Shown here piece by piece: positions 52,063 through 60,570 of a DNA stretch of 64,000 nt. This stretch comes from Acidimicrobiales bacterium (GTDB lineage Bacteria; Actinomycetota; Acidimicrobiia; Acidimicrobiales; Poriferisodalaceae), in contig JAWKIQ010000001.1 in the NCBI GenBank assembly GCA_041394185.1, forward strand, positions 496,001-560,000. The letters run 5' to 3'. The notes beneath the pieces are model-generated. The model searched no databases. It was not told the origin of the DNA and saw only the letters and a program-made list of their open reading frames with translations. The position numbers were made by a program, and so were the translations under genes. Each line of letters begins with the position of its first letter. The first letter of the stretch is position 1.

Positions 52063-52454
52063 GCCGGAGATGGTGCCATCTCCTTTGACAGGGTGACCTT
52101 GCGGCAGCGATCGAACTCGGTCGACTCGACCAGCGACAGCGATGTCAGGCCCGGAAGCTGGGGCTCGAGCAGGTTCCACAGCTGGCGCACGACTTCCTCG
52201 ACCGTCGGCTCGTTCGACCAGACCAGAGGCTGGAATCCCTTCCACTCGCCGACGTCTTCGTGGGTGAGGTAATGGCCGGTCCAGGGGGCGACGGTGTCGG
52301 TGAGGATGCGCTCGAGATCGTCTGCCGGGAAGATCTTGGACGAGTGCTCGGGTCCCTGGATGGTCGCTTCGACGGTCCACGCGTGGGTGTGGATCAGTCC
52401 GTCGACCCTATGACCCCATCGGGCATGGATTGCCGCCGTGATGGTCAGGATCAT
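52059..52454 (-). CDS. 6-pyruvoyl-tetrahydropterin synthase/QueD-like protein
   Basis: Predicted 131-residue protein of the 6-PTPS/QueD fold. The N-terminus TITAAIHARWGHRVDGLIHT followed by HAWTVEATI carries the spaced His residues of the metal site, in a degenerate form. Then come FPADDLERILTDTVAPWTGH and NEPTVEEVVRQLWNLLEPQL, with LSLVESTEFDRCRK in place of the usual LxET region. The changes suggest a divergent family member that may not make a pterin. ATG at 52454 has a perfect AGGAGGT ribosome site. Its stop overlaps the CTG start of the enolase-superfamily gene. Confidence 0.7.
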   Translation of the reverse strand: MILTITAAIHARWGHRVDGLIHTHAWTVEATIQGPEHSSKIFPADDLERILTDTVAPWTGHYLTHEDVGEWKGFQPLVWSNEPTVEEVVRQLWNLLEPQLPGLTSLSLVESTEFDRCRKVTLSKEMAPSPA

Positions 52455-52522
52455 CGTGCACCTCCTGTGTGTGCCCCGGCAGAGGGGCAGCTCATTTGAC
52501 TCTCGTCGGCAGTACCTCCAGG

Positions 52523-52990
52523 TCAGTCCGACGTCGCGATGGTAGAACCACCACGACCCGGGTCGTCAAACCCGAGGCTCTCGGCCGCGGCCTTGATGCC
52601 GGCATTCTCCTTGGCCAACGACCTCGCGATCAGTGGTCTGAGCGCTCTGCCCGCGAGCTTGGCCATGCGTCCGTGCAGCTCGACCGTCAGCCGGTTGGTG
52701 GTCGTGGGGCCGCCTTCGATGTCGTGGATACCCACCGTGCGCATGCCCAGAGACCTGGTCTCCCACACAAACCGGCGCGGTCGATCCATATGGGTCACCG
52801 TCCACACCGCCGATCGCTGCCCGGGCTGCTTGAGCCGGACGCGCGACCCCGGGGCCAGCGGTCCGCCGTCGAGCCGAACGGCATATGTGATCGTGGGCGT
52901 GTGCTCGGGAAGCGCCTCTATGTCGACGGTCGCCTCCCAGACGGCCTCGGTTGACGCGTCGATTGTTGTCTCGTGCTGTATCGACAGCAT
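52523..52990 (-). CDS. SRPBCC-family protein (polyketide cyclase/START-like)
   Basis: Predicted 155-residue helix-grip protein. TTIDASTEAVWEATVDIEALPEHTP, split across the first 35 residues, is the standard SRPBCC start; PGSRVRLKQPGQRSAVWTVT and RFVWETRSLGMRTVGIHDIE form the central strands; the last helix is AGIKAAAESL. The fold binds small hydrophobic ligands; no enzyme activity can be assigned. ATG at 52990. It is divergent from a TetR gene with two matching operators in the 68-bp gap, so it is the probable regulated target. Confidence 0.83.
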   Translation of the reverse strand: MLSIQHETTIDASTEAVWEATVDIEALPEHTPTITYAVRLDGGPLAPGSRVRLKQPGQRSAVWTVTHMDRPRRFVWETRSLGMRTVGIHDIEGGPTTTNRLTVELHGRMAKLAGRALRPLIARSLAKENAGIKAAAESLGFDDPGRGGSTIATSD

Positions 52991-53014
52991 GTGGGCCTCT
53001 CGTGTCTCGAAGTG

Positions 53015-53059
53015 TGTACCAAGTGGTACAGATCGGAACTCAATGTACCATCTGGTTCA
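53015..53059. promoter_or_regulatory. Two tandem TetR operators in the SRPBCC/tetR divergent gap
   Basis: TGTACCAAGTGGTACA at 53015-53030 is an inverted repeat with perfect TGTACCA/TGGTACA arms around a 2-bp centre. TGTACCATCTGGTTCA at 53044-53059 is the same site with one mismatch and its last base is the A of the tetR ATG. Centres are 29 bp apart, close to three helical turns, which favours cooperative binding on one DNA face. Both genes would be repressed. Confidence 0.7.
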
Positions 53060-53592
53060 TGGCGGCGTCGGCACGCGAACAACTACTCGATCGCTTGATA
53101 GACGAGACCGCGGCCAACGGCTTGGCCGACCGCAGCCTGCGCGACCTGGCCGAGTCGGCGGGTTCCAGCCATCGGATGGTGCTGTACCACTTCGGTTCGC
53201 GGGAGGGTCTGGTGGCCGCGATCGTGCAGCGCGTCGAGGCCGACCAGATGGCTCTTCTCGAGCAGTTGGCAGCAGCTACCGACGATCCGGGAGAGTTGGT
53301 GTTGGGGCTTTGGGCCGCGGTCAGCGCGCCCGAGATGATGCCGTTTGTACGGCTCTTCTTCGAGTGTGTGGCAGCCACCGGCGGACGCGGCCTGACCGAT
53401 CCGTGGCTGGAGCTGGCCGGGCGCCTTGCCGTCTCGCTGGGCATCGGTACCGACAGCGACGAGCTGAGGCTGGGAGTTGCGGTTACGCGAGGGCTGCTGA
53501 TCGACGTTCTGGCGAGTGGCGACGCGACGGGCGCGACACGCTCGCTGGAGCGGTTCGTGGCGATGTGGGAGAGCGCAAGGGCGGCTCAGTGA
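53059..53592 (+). CDS. TetR-family transcriptional regulator
   Basis: Predicted 177-residue regulator. The helix-turn-helix lies at about residues 12-52: LADRSLRDLAESAGSSHRMV then LYHFGSREGLVAAIVQRVEA. The C-terminal half is helical and includes MPFVRLFFECVAATGGRG and a TetR_C-like end. ATG at 53059 coincides with the edge of the second operator, so binding would block initiation of its own translation unit or promoter. It is probably autorepressing and controls the divergent SRPBCC gene. Its 3' end overlaps mrpG by 7 bp on the opposite strand. Confidence 0.86.
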   Translation: MAASAREQLLDRLIDETAANGLADRSLRDLAESAGSSHRMVLYHFGSREGLVAAIVQRVEADQMALLEQLAAATDDPGELVLGLWAAVSAPEMMPFVRLFFECVAATGGRGLTDPWLELAGRLAVSLGIGTDSDELRLGVAVTRGLLIDVLASGDATGATRSLERFVAMWESARAAQ

Positions 53593-53918
53593 AGCTCGGG
53601 CGACTCGTCCTCGGCAGGTGCCAGGTCGTCGCGGCACAGATGTGAGTTGTCGTACGTGCGATGAACGGCACGGAACAACAGGTGAACCCCAACCGGCATG
53701 GTCAGAACCATCGCCGCGGCGGCGATCACCAGATATGCGGCACCATCCCAGCCCAGCTCGAACGAAGCCCCCGCGGCAACGATCAGGAACGCGACCGGGC
53801 TGGCCTTACCCGCCGAATGGAACCTCGCATACGGCGTCGAGAAGCGAAGAACGCCAATTCCGGCCAGCAGCGCCACAGCGGCTCCGGCCACCATCAAGAT
53901 CTGGGCGAACACGGTCAT
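53586..53918 (-). CDS. mrpG: Mrp antiporter subunit G
   Basis: Predicted 110-residue membrane protein, seventh and last gene of the Mrp operon. Three hydrophobic helices: ILMVAGAAVALLAGIGVLRF, SPVAFLIVAAGASFELG and AYLVIAAAAMVLTMPVGVHL. GIGVLRFSTPYARFHSAGKA is the MrpG/MnhG signature. MrpG is a small subunit needed for assembly of the Na+(Li+,K+)/H+ antiporter. ATG at 53918 overlaps the mrpF stop. The C-terminal tail is acidic and hydrophilic. Confidence 0.9.
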   Translation of the reverse strand: MTVFAQILMVAGAAVALLAGIGVLRFSTPYARFHSAGKASPVAFLIVAAGASFELGWDGAAYLVIAAAAMVLTMPVGVHLLFRAVHRTYDNSHLCRDDLAPAEDESPELH

Positions 53919-54184
53919 GGCTGCTCCACGGGAAGGGCTTCGTGCTCGAGGAAGCGACTGGCGGCAACCGTGGCGGTGAAGCCCACGATGGCCAGAACCA
54001 CCAACAAGATCAGGTTCGAGGTGTCGGAGCGCTTGGCCGCGTCGACGGTCACCGCACCCATCAGCGACATCAAAGTCACATCCAATGCGATGATCCTGTC
54101 GCCCAGCGTCGGGCCGACCAGCAGGCGGTAGGTCCCACAAAGCCCCGCAAGGGCAAAAGCGGCAATGGCGATCGTGTACATCAT
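53915..54184 (-). CDS. mrpF: Mrp antiporter subunit F
   Basis: Predicted 89-residue membrane protein with three helices. The family signature YRLLVGPTLGDRIIALDVTL follows helix 1, and NLILLVVLAIVGFTATVAAS forms the last helix. MrpF corresponds to MnhF and lies in the membrane arm of the antiporter. The start overlaps the stop of mrpE and the stop overlaps the start of mrpG by 4 bp each, so it is strictly coupled to both. Confidence 0.92.
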   Translation of the reverse strand: MMYTIAIAAFALAGLCGTYRLLVGPTLGDRIIALDVTLMSLMGAVTVDAAKRSDTSNLILLVVLAIVGFTATVAASRFLEHEALPVEQP

Positions 54185-54702
54185 CGGTCAGCGCCTCCAA
54201 CCGTCGATCCGACCGGCGGCACCGGAAGGGCCTCACACGCCAGATCGGCCAGGAGCTTCGCATGCGCCACCGTGTCGTCGATGCGATCCGCGTGGAGCAG
54301 ATGCAAGTACAGGCGACCCGTGTCGGGGTCGGCATCGACCACAGCGGTGCCCGGCGTCAAGGTGATCGCAACCACCAGAAACAGCAGATGTTGGCGGCTG
54401 GGAGACTCCACATCGACGGCGACAATCGCCTCCTCTGTGTGGTCGGTGGGCGTCAGGATCTCTCTTGCCACGTTGAACGTCGACAGCAACAGGTCCACCA
54501 ACACCAGCCAGATCAGGCGAACCAGCGGAACGATACGCACCCCACCTCGCCCCGACGTGCCGACCCCAGAGGCGATGACCAACGTCGATACGGCCAGGCC
54601 CGACAACAGGTTCGCCACCGACAACGACTGCCACAAGCCGCACCAGGCGACGGTCATCACGGCAATTGTCACTCCGCGACGGAAGGTGAAAAAGCCCATC
54701 AC
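54181..54702 (-). CDS. mrpE: Mrp antiporter subunit E
   Basis: Predicted 173-residue protein. The first about 70 residues hold membrane helices (VTIAVMTVAWCGLWQSLSVA and IVPLVRLIWLVLVDLLLSTF); the rest is a soluble domain. HLLFLVVAITLTPGTAVVDA is the conserved MrpE motif just inside the second half. MrpE supports the energised form of the antiporter and its assembly. Four-base overlaps couple it to mrpD and mrpF. Confidence 0.9.
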   Translation of the reverse strand: MMGFFTFRRGVTIAVMTVAWCGLWQSLSVANLLSGLAVSTLVIASGVGTSGRGGVRIVPLVRLIWLVLVDLLLSTFNVAREILTPTDHTEEAIVAVDVESPSRQHLLFLVVAITLTPGTAVVDADPDTGRLYLHLLHADRIDDTVAHAKLLADLACEALPVPPVGSTVGGADR

Positions 54703-56183
54703 CGCGCCTCCTCGGCTGTGTCGATGGCCGATCCGCGCAGCTCCTCGGCTGCGGTCCGGGAAAGGCTGTGGAGCCCGCCGGCAAACATCGAAATGAACAG
54801 GGTTCCAGCCACCGCCAGCCCCGTAGCAGCGAACATGATTCGCCGATTGGTGTCAGACACCGGCACAGGGTTGGTCTTGGCGTCGGAGTCGACCCCCCAG
54901 AACACCCCCAGCCAGATCTTCGTCATCGACAGCAACGTCAATGCACCACCCACCAGCGCAGCCACCACGATCGCAACCGATGCTTCGTCGACCGCGGCGC
55001 CGATGACGGCGAACTTGGCGACGAAGCCCGAGAACGGAGGCAGCCCAGCAAGGCTCATAGCGGGCACGGCGAACATCACAGCGATCAACGGTTTGCGCCG
55101 GGCCAGCCCGCCCGAAAGGTCGAGCGACCCGGTGCCCTCGTGGTTCTCGATCAGGCCGCCGACCAGGAACAACACGGTCTTGACCGGCATGTGGTGGATC
55201 AGGAACAGGATCGCCCCGGTCAGACCGGCCACCGAGAACAGGGCCAGGCCCATCAGCATGTAACCGATCTGGCTGATCACATGGAACGACAGGATCCGCT
55301 TGACATCGCTTTGTGCCAAGGCCCCGAAAGCGCCGACGATCATGGTGATTCCTGCGACCACGAGCATCACCGGCCCGAGGTCGTCCATGCCCGTGAGCGA
55401 GTGGAACCGGATCAGCGAGTAGATGCCGATCTTGGTGAGCAGCCCAGCGAACACCGCCGTGATGGTGGTGGGTGCCGTCGGGTACGAATCGGGCAACCAC
55501 GAGAACAGAGGGAACACGGCGGCCTTGGTTCCGAACACCACGAAGAACCAGGCGCCGATACCCAGGCGGGCGCCGTCGTCGAGCATCGGCACCCGCTCGG
55601 CCAGCAGCGCCATGTTGACCGTGCCTGTCGAGGCATACACATAGGCCAGGCCCAACAAGAACAGCGTCGAGGCCAGCAGGTTCATCGCCACATACGACAT
55701 ACCCGACCGGATCTGGTCTCGTTGCCCCTGGTGGGTCAGCAGCACATAGCTCGAAACCAGAATCAGCTCGAAGGCGACGAACAACGTGAACAGGTCGCCG
55801 GTCAGAATCGACAACGACACGCCGGTGGTCAACACGCCCAGCAGCGGGCCCGACAGCTCGGGGTTGGCGCCCCAGGCCGTGCGACGCTGGCCGATAGCGA
55901 ACAGCTCGACAACGAAGATGATCGTCAGAGCGACGGGCAGCACCAGGACGGCGAACGTGTCGGCCACCAGCTCGATGCCGAGCTCGGGCGACCATCCACC
56001 CACTCGCAGACGATACGACCCCTCGTCGGAGACTCGCACCAGCATGGCGATCGAGGCCGCCGCGGCGGCGAACAGACCCAGGGTCGTGATGACGTCGCGC
56101 CAATGTGGACTCTTGCGAAGGGCCAACGAGCCCGCGGCACTGGCCAGCGGGGCCAGGATGGCCGTGGCGATCAACCAGCTCAT
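54699..56183 (-). CDS. mrpD: Mrp antiporter subunit D
   Basis: Predicted 494-residue membrane protein with about 14 helices, related to complex I subunit NuoN/NuoM. Ion-channel features are seen in LFTLFVAFELILVSSYVLLT with the conserved Glu, GTKAAVFPLFSWLPDSYPTA with the Lys that is part of the proton path, and SDVKRILSFHVISQIGYMLM with a further Lys/His region. The second conserved segment HHMPVKTVLFLVGGLIE is also complete. With MrpA it forms the ion-translocating core that exports Na+ in exchange for H+. Confidence 0.93.
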   Translation of the reverse strand: MSWLIATAILAPLASAAGSLALRKSPHWRDVITTLGLFAAAAASIAMLVRVSDEGSYRLRVGGWSPELGIELVADTFAVLVLPVALTIIFVVELFAIGQRRTAWGANPELSGPLLGVLTTGVSLSILTGDLFTLFVAFELILVSSYVLLTHQGQRDQIRSGMSYVAMNLLASTLFLLGLAYVYASTGTVNMALLAERVPMLDDGARLGIGAWFFVVFGTKAAVFPLFSWLPDSYPTAPTTITAVFAGLLTKIGIYSLIRFHSLTGMDDLGPVMLVVAGITMIVGAFGALAQSDVKRILSFHVISQIGYMLMGLALFSVAGLTGAILFLIHHMPVKTVLFLVGGLIENHEGTGSLDLSGGLARRKPLIAVMFAVPAMSLAGLPPFSGFVAKFAVIGAAVDEASVAIVVAALVGGALTLLSMTKIWLGVFWGVDSDAKTNPVPVSDTNRRIMFAATGLAVAGTLFISMFAGGLHSLSRTAAEELRGSAIDTAEEAR

Positions 56184-56569
56184 CGCGTGTCGCCTCCGGT
56201 GGCTGCGCTGCGGGGCTCGGCCTCGCCGCGGGCGATGCGCCTGTCTTCGACATCATCTTCGACCAGGTCGTCGCCGGTCAGGACGTTCTGACGCCGCGCC
56301 AGCGCCAACAGGAACAGCGTCAGGCCGAAGCTGATCACGATGGCGGTCAGGGCCAGGGCCTGGGGGAGGGGGTTGGCCGATTCGGCCGCCGGTGTGGCGT
56401 CGGCCAGCGGGGCACCGCCAGCGGGGCCGCCGGCGGTCAGCAGCGACAGGACTGCGGCATGCCCCAGCAGCGAGAAGCCGAGCACGATGCGGCTGAGCGA
56501 GCGGGCGGTGATGAGGTAGATGCCAACACCGGTAAGGCCGCCAATGGCGAGAATCAACGAGGCGCTCAT
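56180..56569 (-). CDS. mrpC: Mrp antiporter subunit C
   Basis: Predicted 129-residue membrane protein homologous to complex I NuoK. Three helices: LILAIGGLTGVGIYLITARS, IVLGFSLLGHAAVLSLLTAG and ALALTAIVISFGLTLFLLAL. The DPLPQALALTAIVI motif of MrpC is present as NPLPQALALTAIVI. The charged C-terminal tail of about 40 residues is cytoplasmic. ATG at 56569 overlaps the mrpB stop; the open frame upstream of it is antisense or out-of-frame mrpB. Confidence 0.92.
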   Translation of the reverse strand: MSASLILAIGGLTGVGIYLITARSLSRIVLGFSLLGHAAVLSLLTAGGPAGGAPLADATPAAESANPLPQALALTAIVISFGLTLFLLALARRQNVLTGDDLVEDDVEDRRIARGEAEPRSAATGGDTR

Positions 56570-57003
56570 CGGTCGGACCGCCTGCGGTTCTCGTTCAGTT
56601 CGGTGGCGCCCATGCCCTCCAGCACGGCCACGACCAGGCCGACCACGATCGCCAGCACGCCAACATCGAATATCAGCGCCGAGCCCGTCTTGGCCTTGCC
56701 CAACAGCGGCAGCTCTCTGGACACGATGGCCTGGTCGAGCAGCGGATCTCCCCACAGCATTGGTGCAACGGCCACGGCCACCACGGTGACGATGCCGACG
56801 ATCAACAGGCGAAAAGCATCGGTGGGTCGCTGCAGGCCGGCGATCGTTCGCAGCGCCACGACGGCGCCAACCACGAGCCCGGCCGAAAAGCCTCCACCTG
56901 GGCGGTTGTGCCCTGCGAACAGCAGATAAGTGGACACGACAAGGGCGAACGGGGTCGCGGCCCGAATGCCCAGGGTGGCCAGGGGTGAGTGGACCGCGAT
57001 CAT
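56566..57003 (-). CDS. mrpB: Mrp antiporter subunit B
   Basis: Predicted 145-residue membrane protein with the MnhB domain. The signature YLLFAGHNRPGGGFSAGLVV lies at about residues 26-45, followed by helices in FRLLIVGIVTVVAVAVAPML and LIFDVGVLAIVVGLVVAVLE. MrpB is a structural subunit next to MrpA. It overlaps mrpA and mrpC by 4 bp at each end. In many genomes part of this domain is fused to MrpA; here a related C-terminal segment exists in MrpA as well as this separate gene. Confidence 0.92.
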   Translation of the reverse strand: MIAVHSPLATLGIRAATPFALVVSTYLLFAGHNRPGGGFSAGLVVGAVVALRTIAGLQRPTDAFRLLIVGIVTVVAVAVAPMLWGDPLLDQAIVSRELPLLGKAKTGSALIFDVGVLAIVVGLVVAVLEGMGATELNENRRRSDR

Positions 57004-59267
57004 GTGGCCCTACCTCCATGGTCGTGTTCGGGGCGCGATCCGCCCAACCTCGACAGGGCGAGGATGCCGATGGCCACGGTCGCCAGCACCACGACCTCTC
57101 CCAGGGTGTCGAGGGCGCGCATGTCGGTGAGGATGACGTTCACGACGTTGTTGCCGCCGCCCTCGGCGACCGCTTGGTCGGTCAAGGCCTCGATCGGGGC
57201 GGTGCCTGTGGGCTTTGATCCGGCCGAGGCGAGCGCCACCATCACCGCCACGGCGAAGGTGGAGGCCACCGCTATTCGAACGCCGCGCCAGGCCAGGCCC
57301 GCGGGCGGAAAGCGACGAGCCAGGTGGCCGAGGCCCACCACGAACCCGACGACCACCACTGTCTCGACCAGCAGCTGGGTCAAGAACAGGTCTGGGGCGC
57401 CGTGAACCACGAACAGGCCGCTGACGCCTATTCCCACGGCGCCAAGGGTGAGGGCGGCCCCAAGCCTCGAGTCGACGAACGCTCCGCCAACGGCAGCGCC
57501 GATGACGGCCAAGGCGATGAAGCCCTGGATGGGCGTGTCCCACACGACCAGGTGCTGGGTGTCGAAATCGGTGGCGAACGGCACCGCGGCAAGCGCAGCG
57601 CACGCAGTCATGGTGATGATGTAAACGGGCAACGAGCCGTGCTGGACCCGCGCTGTGACGAAACGAGCAACCTTCAGCACCGAGTCGAACAGCATGTCGG
57701 CGGTGGCGGCACCCAGTGGCCTTGGCGCCGTGACACTGCGGCGCGACAGCGCCGCGCCCAGAGCAGAACCCACCGCCAGAATCGCCAACGATATGACCAG
57801 GCCAGTGGTCAGCCCGGGCCAGCGGATCAGGTGATACTTCGATGACCCGTCGTCGAGCAGTGTCGCAGCGTCCCTAACCAGGGCGTCGGGAACGCTCACC
57901 ACCACAAAGCCCGCCAAACCGGCCGCGCCAAGGGTGACCGCAGGAATCGTCATGGTCCACCTGCGGGGCTTCACGGCGGTGTCGGCGTCGCCGCCGAAGG
58001 TACCTATCAGGAAGCGCAGCGTGTAGGCAACGGTCAGAACCGAACCGACGAACACGATGGCGCCGACGATCACCGCCCGGGTGCCTTCCATGACCAACAC
58101 GGCTTCGACGGCGGCTTCCTTGGCCATGAATCCGAGCAGAGGCGGAGCTCCCGCCATCGACATGGCGGCCACCACCGCCACTGCGAAGGCGATTGGCATC
58201 TTGCGCCACAGCCCGCCGAGCTCGGAGATCTCGCGCGTGCCGGCGCGGATGTCGACCTCGCCGACCACCAGGAACAGCGCAGCCTTGAACAGAGCATGGG
58301 CCGTGACCACGGCAAGTGCGGCAAAGGTCGCCTTGGCTGTGCCGGCCGACAACAGAGCGATCATGAATCCCAGCTGCGAAACGGTGCCCCAGGCCAGTAT
58401 CAGCTTTGCGTCGGTCTGGCGCAGGGCGCCGATGGCACCCCACATCATCGAGATACCGCCGAACACCAGGCCCAGGTCGTCCCATACCCGGACCGCGCTG
58501 AAGATGGGCCCGGCCAACGCGACCAGCAAGACACCGGCTTTGACCATGGTCGCCGAATGCAGGTAGGCGCTGACCGGTGTGGGGGCGGCCATGGCCCCGG
58601 GCAGCCACACGTGGAACGGGAACTGTGCCGACTTCGTGGCGGCGGCCACCATGACCAGAACCGCCGCTGTGGCACCGGCCGCGCCCGACACGGTTCCCAT
58701 CTCGGACAGCACCGAAGTGCCGGTCTCGCGAGCGACTATCAGCAAGCCTGCCAGCAGGGACAGGCCGCCGGCGCCAGTGATCAGCAGCGCGCGTCTGGCG
58801 GCAGCCAGCACGTCTGAGTAGGTGTCCTTGTGGCCCACCAGCAGGAAGGAGGTGACCGAGGTGAACTCCCAGAAGATGAACAGAGTCCAGATCGAGTCAG
58901 CCAGGACGAGGCCGAGCATCGAAGCCGAGAAAGCGAGCAACGAGGCCGGGAAACGGCCGTTGCGTTCGGTGGCACCGAAGTAGCCGGTGGCGTACACGAA
59001 CACCAGGGCTCCGATGCCCGAAACCAGAAGTGCCATCAGCGAAGCCAAGGGGCCGGTGGCGAATCTGAAGGTGAGGTCGAGGCCCTCGACCCACGTGATC
59101 TCCGACGTCGTTACCTCGCCGTCGCCTGCCAACTGCATGCCGGCCCAAACGGCCGTGATAGCGGGCGCGATCGAGGCGGCTACGAGTCCAGTTCTCAATG
59201 AGCGAGTGCCTGCCAGGCCGGCGATGACGACGCCGACCAGGTGCAGGCCTAGTAGCCAGAGGATCAC
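57000..59267 (-). CDS. mrpA: Mrp antiporter subunit A
   Basis: Predicted 755-residue membrane protein, first gene of the operon. The N-terminal about 500 residues form a NuoL-like antiporter domain with IWTLFIFWEFTSVTSFLLVG, SAQFPFHVWLPGAMAAPTPV (conserved Lys just before), YLHSATMVKAGVLLVAL and the LVVGEVDIRAGTREI region. The C-terminal part contains the DUF4040-like VETVVVVGFVVGLGHLA and an MnhB-like end with NVILTDMRALDTLGEVVVLA. With MrpD it carries out Na+/H+ exchange and alkali tolerance. The GTG start lies about one base downstream of the predicted transcription start, so the mRNA is probably leaderless. Confidence 0.93.
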   Translation of the reverse strand: MILWLLGLHLVGVVIAGLAGTRSLRTGLVAASIAPAITAVWAGMQLAGDGEVTTSEITWVEGLDLTFRFATGPLASLMALLVSGIGALVFVYATGYFGATERNGRFPASLLAFSASMLGLVLADSIWTLFIFWEFTSVTSFLLVGHKDTYSDVLAAARRALLITGAGGLSLLAGLLIVARETGTSVLSEMGTVSGAAGATAAVLVMVAAATKSAQFPFHVWLPGAMAAPTPVSAYLHSATMVKAGVLLVALAGPIFSAVRVWDDLGLVFGGISMMWGAIGALRQTDAKLILAWGTVSQLGFMIALLSAGTAKATFAALAVVTAHALFKAALFLVVGEVDIRAGTREISELGGLWRKMPIAFAVAVVAAMSMAGAPPLLGFMAKEAAVEAVLVMEGTRAVIVGAIVFVGSVLTVAYTLRFLIGTFGGDADTAVKPRRWTMTIPAVTLGAAGLAGFVVVSVPDALVRDAATLLDDGSSKYHLIRWPGLTTGLVISLAILAVGSALGAALSRRSVTAPRPLGAATADMLFDSVLKVARFVTARVQHGSLPVYIITMTACAALAAVPFATDFDTQHLVVWDTPIQGFIALAVIGAAVGGAFVDSRLGAALTLGAVGIGVSGLFVVHGAPDLFLTQLLVETVVVVGFVVGLGHLARRFPPAGLAWRGVRIAVASTFAVAVMVALASAGSKPTGTAPIEALTDQAVAEGGGNNVVNVILTDMRALDTLGEVVVLATVAIGILALSRLGGSRPEHDHGGRAT

Positions 59268-59302
59268 GGTTGGGATTGTATAGATCTACTCAAACAGGTC
59301 AA
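59268..59302 (-). promoter_or_regulatory. Predicted sigma-70-type promoter of the mrp operon
   Basis: Reading the minus strand, TTGACC (59302-59297) and TACAAT (59280-59275) are separated by 16 bp, a strong -35/-10 pair. The expected start point falls at about 59268-59267, the first base of the mrpA GTG codon. The remaining gap to 59391 is unusually AT-rich (a run of seven A at 59325-59331) and shows no other clear site. Confidence 0.65.
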
Positions 59303-59391
59303 CAGAAAAGCGCGTAAAAAAATGTGTGTGTTATGAAAGATGTGTTTCACGAAACTGTCGGCTGATCTGTGCGTCGGCTTATTGTCTTGGC

Positions 59392-60561
59392 ATGAGATGG
59401 CAGAACTGGTCGACCAGCGAGTCGTGTAAGCCCGAGTCGATCCACTTCGCGAGAACGCTCGAGGATGCTCAGGCCGTGGTGGCCCACAGCGCGACGGCCG
59501 GGCGCACCGTCCGTGTGGCGGGATCTGGGCACAGCCACTACCGGTTGGTGCCAAACGACGGCGTGATCCTGGACATGTCTGGCATTACGGGCCTCATATC
59601 GGTCGACACCGCCAACTCGACCGCTCGGATTCATGGCGGTACGACGATCTTCGCGCTGGGGCGCCAACTCCTCGAGCATGGTCTGGCGCTGTACAACCAG
59701 GGTGACATCGATCGCCAGGCGATTGCTGGGGTTGTCGCAACCGGTACCCACGGCACCGGACGCGGCCTGGGCAACTTCTCGGCGGCCGTTCGCTCCATGA
59801 AGGTCATAGACCCAAGCGGAGAGCTGGTCGAGCTGTCACCGAACTCGAACCTCGACACCTTCCAAGCCGCTCGCCTGAACCTGGGCGCATTCGGTGTGGT
59901 CGCAGAGGTCGAGTTGGCCGTCCGCAGCGCCTATCGCCTGTCCGACCATGTGGTCATGCGCGACTATGCCGATGCGCGGGCGTCGATAGGGCCTGCTCTC
60001 GAGCAGCACAGGCACGCCGAGTTCTTCTGGTACCCCCAGAGCGACGAGGCGATGTTCAAGACCATCGACGAGACCGACCAGGAGCCTGTGTACCCGGTGG
60101 CAGACGAGGGCAGCCGAACGGCCTGGAGCTTCGAAGTGCTGCCGAGCCACCGCCCGCACCTGCACACAGAGATGGAGGTTGCAGTGCCCGTTGCCGAGTC
60201 GCTCGACTGTCTCGACGAGATCCGCTCGATGGTCAGGTCACAGTTCCCCGAACTGATGTGGCCCATCGAATACCGCACTGTCGCCGCCGACGATGTGTGG
60301 CTGTCGCAGGCCTACGAGCGCGAGGTCGCGACGATCTCGCTTCATCAGGGCATCGGCCAGCCCGCCGAACCGGTGTTTGGCGCAGCGGGTGAGATATTCG
60401 CTCGTTATGGCGGCCGTCCACACTGGGGCAAGGTGCACTATCTCGACGGCGAAGGGCTGGCTCGGGTTCACCCGCGCTGGAACGACTGGTGGCAAAGGCG
60501 CGACGCGTTCGACCCCGACGGCGTGTTCTTGAACGACCGCATGCGGTCGTGGCGTACCTAG
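59392..60561 (+). CDS. FAD-binding sugar-lactone oxidase (D-arabinono-1,4-lactone oxidase/GULO family)
   Basis: Predicted 389-residue flavoprotein oxidase. The PCMH-type FAD domain shows the VRVAGSGHSHYRLVPNDGVI segment, with the His in GSGHSH at the position of covalent flavin attachment in this family, and GVVATGTHGTGRGLGNFSAA. The ALO C-terminal domain ends with GGRPHWGKVHYLDGE and the characteristic FDPDGVFLNDRM. Relatives oxidise aldonolactones or alditols with oxygen; the substrate is not certain. ATG at 59392 starts the MRWQNWS homology. It is divergent from the mrp operon. Confidence 0.87.
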   Translation: MRWQNWSTSESCKPESIHFARTLEDAQAVVAHSATAGRTVRVAGSGHSHYRLVPNDGVILDMSGITGLISVDTANSTARIHGGTTIFALGRQLLEHGLALYNQGDIDRQAIAGVVATGTHGTGRGLGNFSAAVRSMKVIDPSGELVELSPNSNLDTFQAARLNLGAFGVVAEVELAVRSAYRLSDHVVMRDYADARASIGPALEQHRHAEFFWYPQSDEAMFKTIDETDQEPVYPVADEGSRTAWSFEVLPSHRPHLHTEMEVAVPVAESLDCLDEIRSMVRSQFPELMWPIEYRTVAADDVWLSQAYEREVATISLHQGIGQPAEPVFGAAGEIFARYGGRPHWGKVHYLDGEGLARVHPRWNDWWQRRDAFDPDGVFLNDRMRSWRT

Positions 60562-60570
60562 GCGGTCTGG

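Noticed and set aside
54768..56291. 507-codon plus-strand open frame opposite mrpD
   Set aside because: Gln/His/Arg-rich shadow of mrpD with no domain.
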